Below are positions 62,617 to 64,000 of a stretch of DNA of 64,000 nucleotides, piece by piece. Within the stretch, counting starts at the first letter, position 1. Every line of letters begins with the position of its first letter. The notes beneath the pieces are model-generated. The model was not told the origin of the DNA and did no database searches. It saw nothing but the letters and a program-made list of their open reading frames with translations. Source of the stretch: Leptospira kirschneri serovar Cynopteri str. 3522 CT (GTDB lineage: Bacteria > Spirochaetota > Leptospiria > Leptospirales > Leptospiraceae); assembly GCF_000243695.2 (NCBI RefSeq), contig NZ_AHMN02000020.1, forward strand, positions 16,001-80,000, read 5' to 3'. The translations under genes and the position numbers were made by a program.

Positions 62617-64000
62617 ATGAAAATCCCCGGTTTCGAAATATTAGATTTATTTTCTGAAAATTATAAATTTATTATATATAAAGCTTTTGACCAAAGGTTT
62701 GGAAGAAAAGTTCTTATCAAAACAATTTCTCAGAAAAAGACGGATGTTCAAGAGATTTATCGAGATTTTAGGATTTCAAATTTTATAAAAGGATCAAAAA
62801 CCCAAAATCCTCTTGAATTAATACGACATGAAGACGTTCCGGTTCTTATATTAGAGGACTTTAATTCAGTTCCACTCTCAAAACTTTTTCCTAATGGAGT
62901 AGATTCCGTTCATAAATTTTTCGAAATTGCTTTAGAAATTTCTTTTGCACTTCAAGAAATTCATGAAAGAAGGATTTTACACAAGTCATTATATCCAGAG
63001 AATATTTGGATTCAAGCAGATACTGGGATAGTAAGGATTGCGGACTTTTCATCTTCTACTTTTTCGGGTAAGGATATTTCTCCTTCTAATACACCTAGCT
63101 TACCTCTTGAAGTTTTTTCTTATATAGCACCTGAATTGACGGGCAGGTTATCCCGTATTTTGGATCTTCGGACTGATTTTTATTCTTTGGGAATTATTTT
63201 CTATGAGATGGCGACCGGAACTGTTCCGTTTGTTTCTAAAGATAGAAACGAAATTTTACACTCTCATCTTACTAAAATACCCGCTCCTATTCATACAATT
63301 AGAAATGATTTCCCAATTTCAATTTCTATTATCGTTTCTAAGTTGCTCGAAAAAGGTTTAAATTTACGTTATGCTTCCATTCAAGGATTGATATATGATT
63401 TAGAAATTTGTTTTAAAGATTTTCAAAATGGAAAAATTAATTCTGAATTTATTCCTGGTTCAAAAGATAATCCTGAAATTATATTAGATTCTTCTAATTT
63501 ATATGGAAGAGAAAAAGAGATTTTAGTTTTACAATCTTCTTTAGATAAGACGTCCCAAGGAGAAACTAGGGTTGTTTTTATCACTGGTGTTTCCGGTTCA
63601 GGAAAATCTGCGCTAGTGAAATCCTTTTTAAAGAGTATTTCAAATATTTTTGTCCAAGGAAAGTTCAGTCAATATGAAACTTCAATGCCGTTTGGAGGAC
63701 TGATTCATTCTTTACAAGATTTGGTTTCGATTTTGCTTTCTAAAGATGAAAAAGAAATTCAAGAATTTAAAGAACTAATTTATGAACATATAGGAGACAA
63801 TGGGAAAATTCTTTTAAATCAGTTTCCAGAGCTAGAATTTATTTTGGGTCCTCAGCCAGAGTTGTCCAGACTTCCTCCGGATGAAAATCAGAATCGTTTC
63901 TACCATACACTCAGTAATTTTATCAAAGTTCTTACCAAAATTAGTAGGCCATTTGTACTTTATTTAGACGATTTACAATGGGCTGATTCAGCAAGCCTCA
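62617..64000 (+). CDS. Protein-kinase-like/AAA-ATPase signalling protein, N-terminal part (runs off right edge)
   Basis: 461 codons open to the edge, starting MKIPGFEILDLFSENYKFII after AAAGAGAAAG. Residues about 1-270 are a protein-kinase fold: K35 (VLIK), HKSLYPEN at 122-129, ADFS at 142-145, APE at 171-173 and DFYSLGIIFYEM. A predicted ATPase (PF13191-like) follows from about 295: YGREKEI, Walker A GVSGSGKS (324-331) and Walker B VLYLDD (447-452) with LQWAD. This arrangement usually continues with a long helical region and a GAF plus histidine kinase, cyclase or PP2C output. The catalytic HRD aspartate is replaced by S124 and DFG by DFS, so the kinase part may be inactive. Confidence 0.88.
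   Translation, partial: MKIPGFEILDLFSENYKFIIYKAFDQRFGRKVLIKTISQKKTDVQEIYRDFRISNFIKGSKTQNPLELIRHEDVPVLILEDFNSVPLSKLFPNGVDSVHKFFEIALEISFALQEIHERRILHKSLYPENIWIQADTGIVRIADFSSSTFSGKDISPSNTPSLPLEVFSYIAPELTGRLSRILDLRTDFYSLGIIFYEMATGTVPFVSKDRNEILHSHLTKIPAPIHTIRNDFPISISIIVSKLLEKGLNLRYASIQGLIYDLEICFKDFQNGKINSEFIPGSKDNPEIILDSSNLYGREKEILVLQSSLDKTSQGETRVVFITGVSGSGKSALVKSFLKSISNIFVQGKFSQYETSMPFGGLIHSLQDLVSILLSKDEKEIQEFKELIYEHIGDNGKILLNQFPELEFILGPQPELSRLPPDENQNRFYHTLSNFIKVLTKISRPFVLYLDDLQWADSASL

Overview
The window looks like chromosomal DNA of a pathogenic spirochaete, almost certainly Leptospira interrogans or a very close relative. The grounds are low GC, a protein at 39669-40631 that I recognise as the porin OmpL1, lipoprotein signal sequences with loose spirochaetal lipoboxes, a DUF1564-type gene (a family I know from Leptospira), and long intergenic stretches full of short dispersed repeats and 36-, 46- and 72-bp tandem repeats. 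I assign it from memory of sequence; no search was run.

Layout. 1-7571: a minus-strand CRISPR-Cas operon, read cas6 - cas3 - cas8 (Cas8a1/Csx13, MYXAN type) - cas7 - cas5, then a 545-bp repeat-filled gap and the start of cas4 running off the left edge. This is a type I-B-like effector module with translationally coupled genes. 8-11 kb: ABC-F ATPase, a 72-bp tandem array, aldo/keto reductase. 11-17 kb: a three-gene block (GAF-GAF-PP2C phosphatase, membrane metallophosphoesterase, MORN lipoprotein) bounded on both sides by a 46-bp tandem array and by inverted copies of a dispersed repeat. 17-23.4 kb: ispG, a small unknown protein, a quinone-oxidoreductase-like MDR and a flavin monooxygenase. 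23.4-26.2 kb: repeat-rich DNA with a frameshifted DUF1564 gene. 26.2-29.3 kb: a TonB-dependent receptor operon. 30-37 kb: alpha/beta hydrolase, SMR-like membrane protein, NHL lipoprotein, CoA transferase, acyl-CoA dehydrogenase. 38.5-45 kb: di-haem peroxidase lipoprotein, ompL1, thiolase, membrane AraC regulator. 47-56 kb: TrhO, BASS transporter, TauD-like oxygenase, EamA transporter, M14 carboxypeptidase lipoprotein, FGE-sulfatase-domain protein and a lipoprotein. 57-64 kb: an isolated Imm44-like gene, a two-spacer CRISPR mini-array, an acetoacetate-decarboxylase-like protein, a large FAD oxidoreductase, and the start of a kinase-AAA signalling protein that leaves the right edge.

How parts may work together. 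The mini-array at 58.3-58.5 kb has repeats that, read on the minus strand, end in ATTGAAAC. That is the 5' handle sequence typical of type I-B crRNAs, so the distant cas operon could process it. Lipid-related enzymes (CoA transferase, acyl-CoA dehydrogenase, thiolase) fit an organism that lives on fatty acids.

The least explained part is the repeat landscape. I see two MITE-like families with terminal inverted repeats (A: TAACGTGAGTTCG...; B: TAGAGTTGTTGAAAAATT...), often side by side. There is also a larger family C built around GTGGGAACT motifs in opposed orientation. Tandem arrays look like local amplifications of the same motifs. No tRNA or rRNA gene and no intact transposase was recognised.
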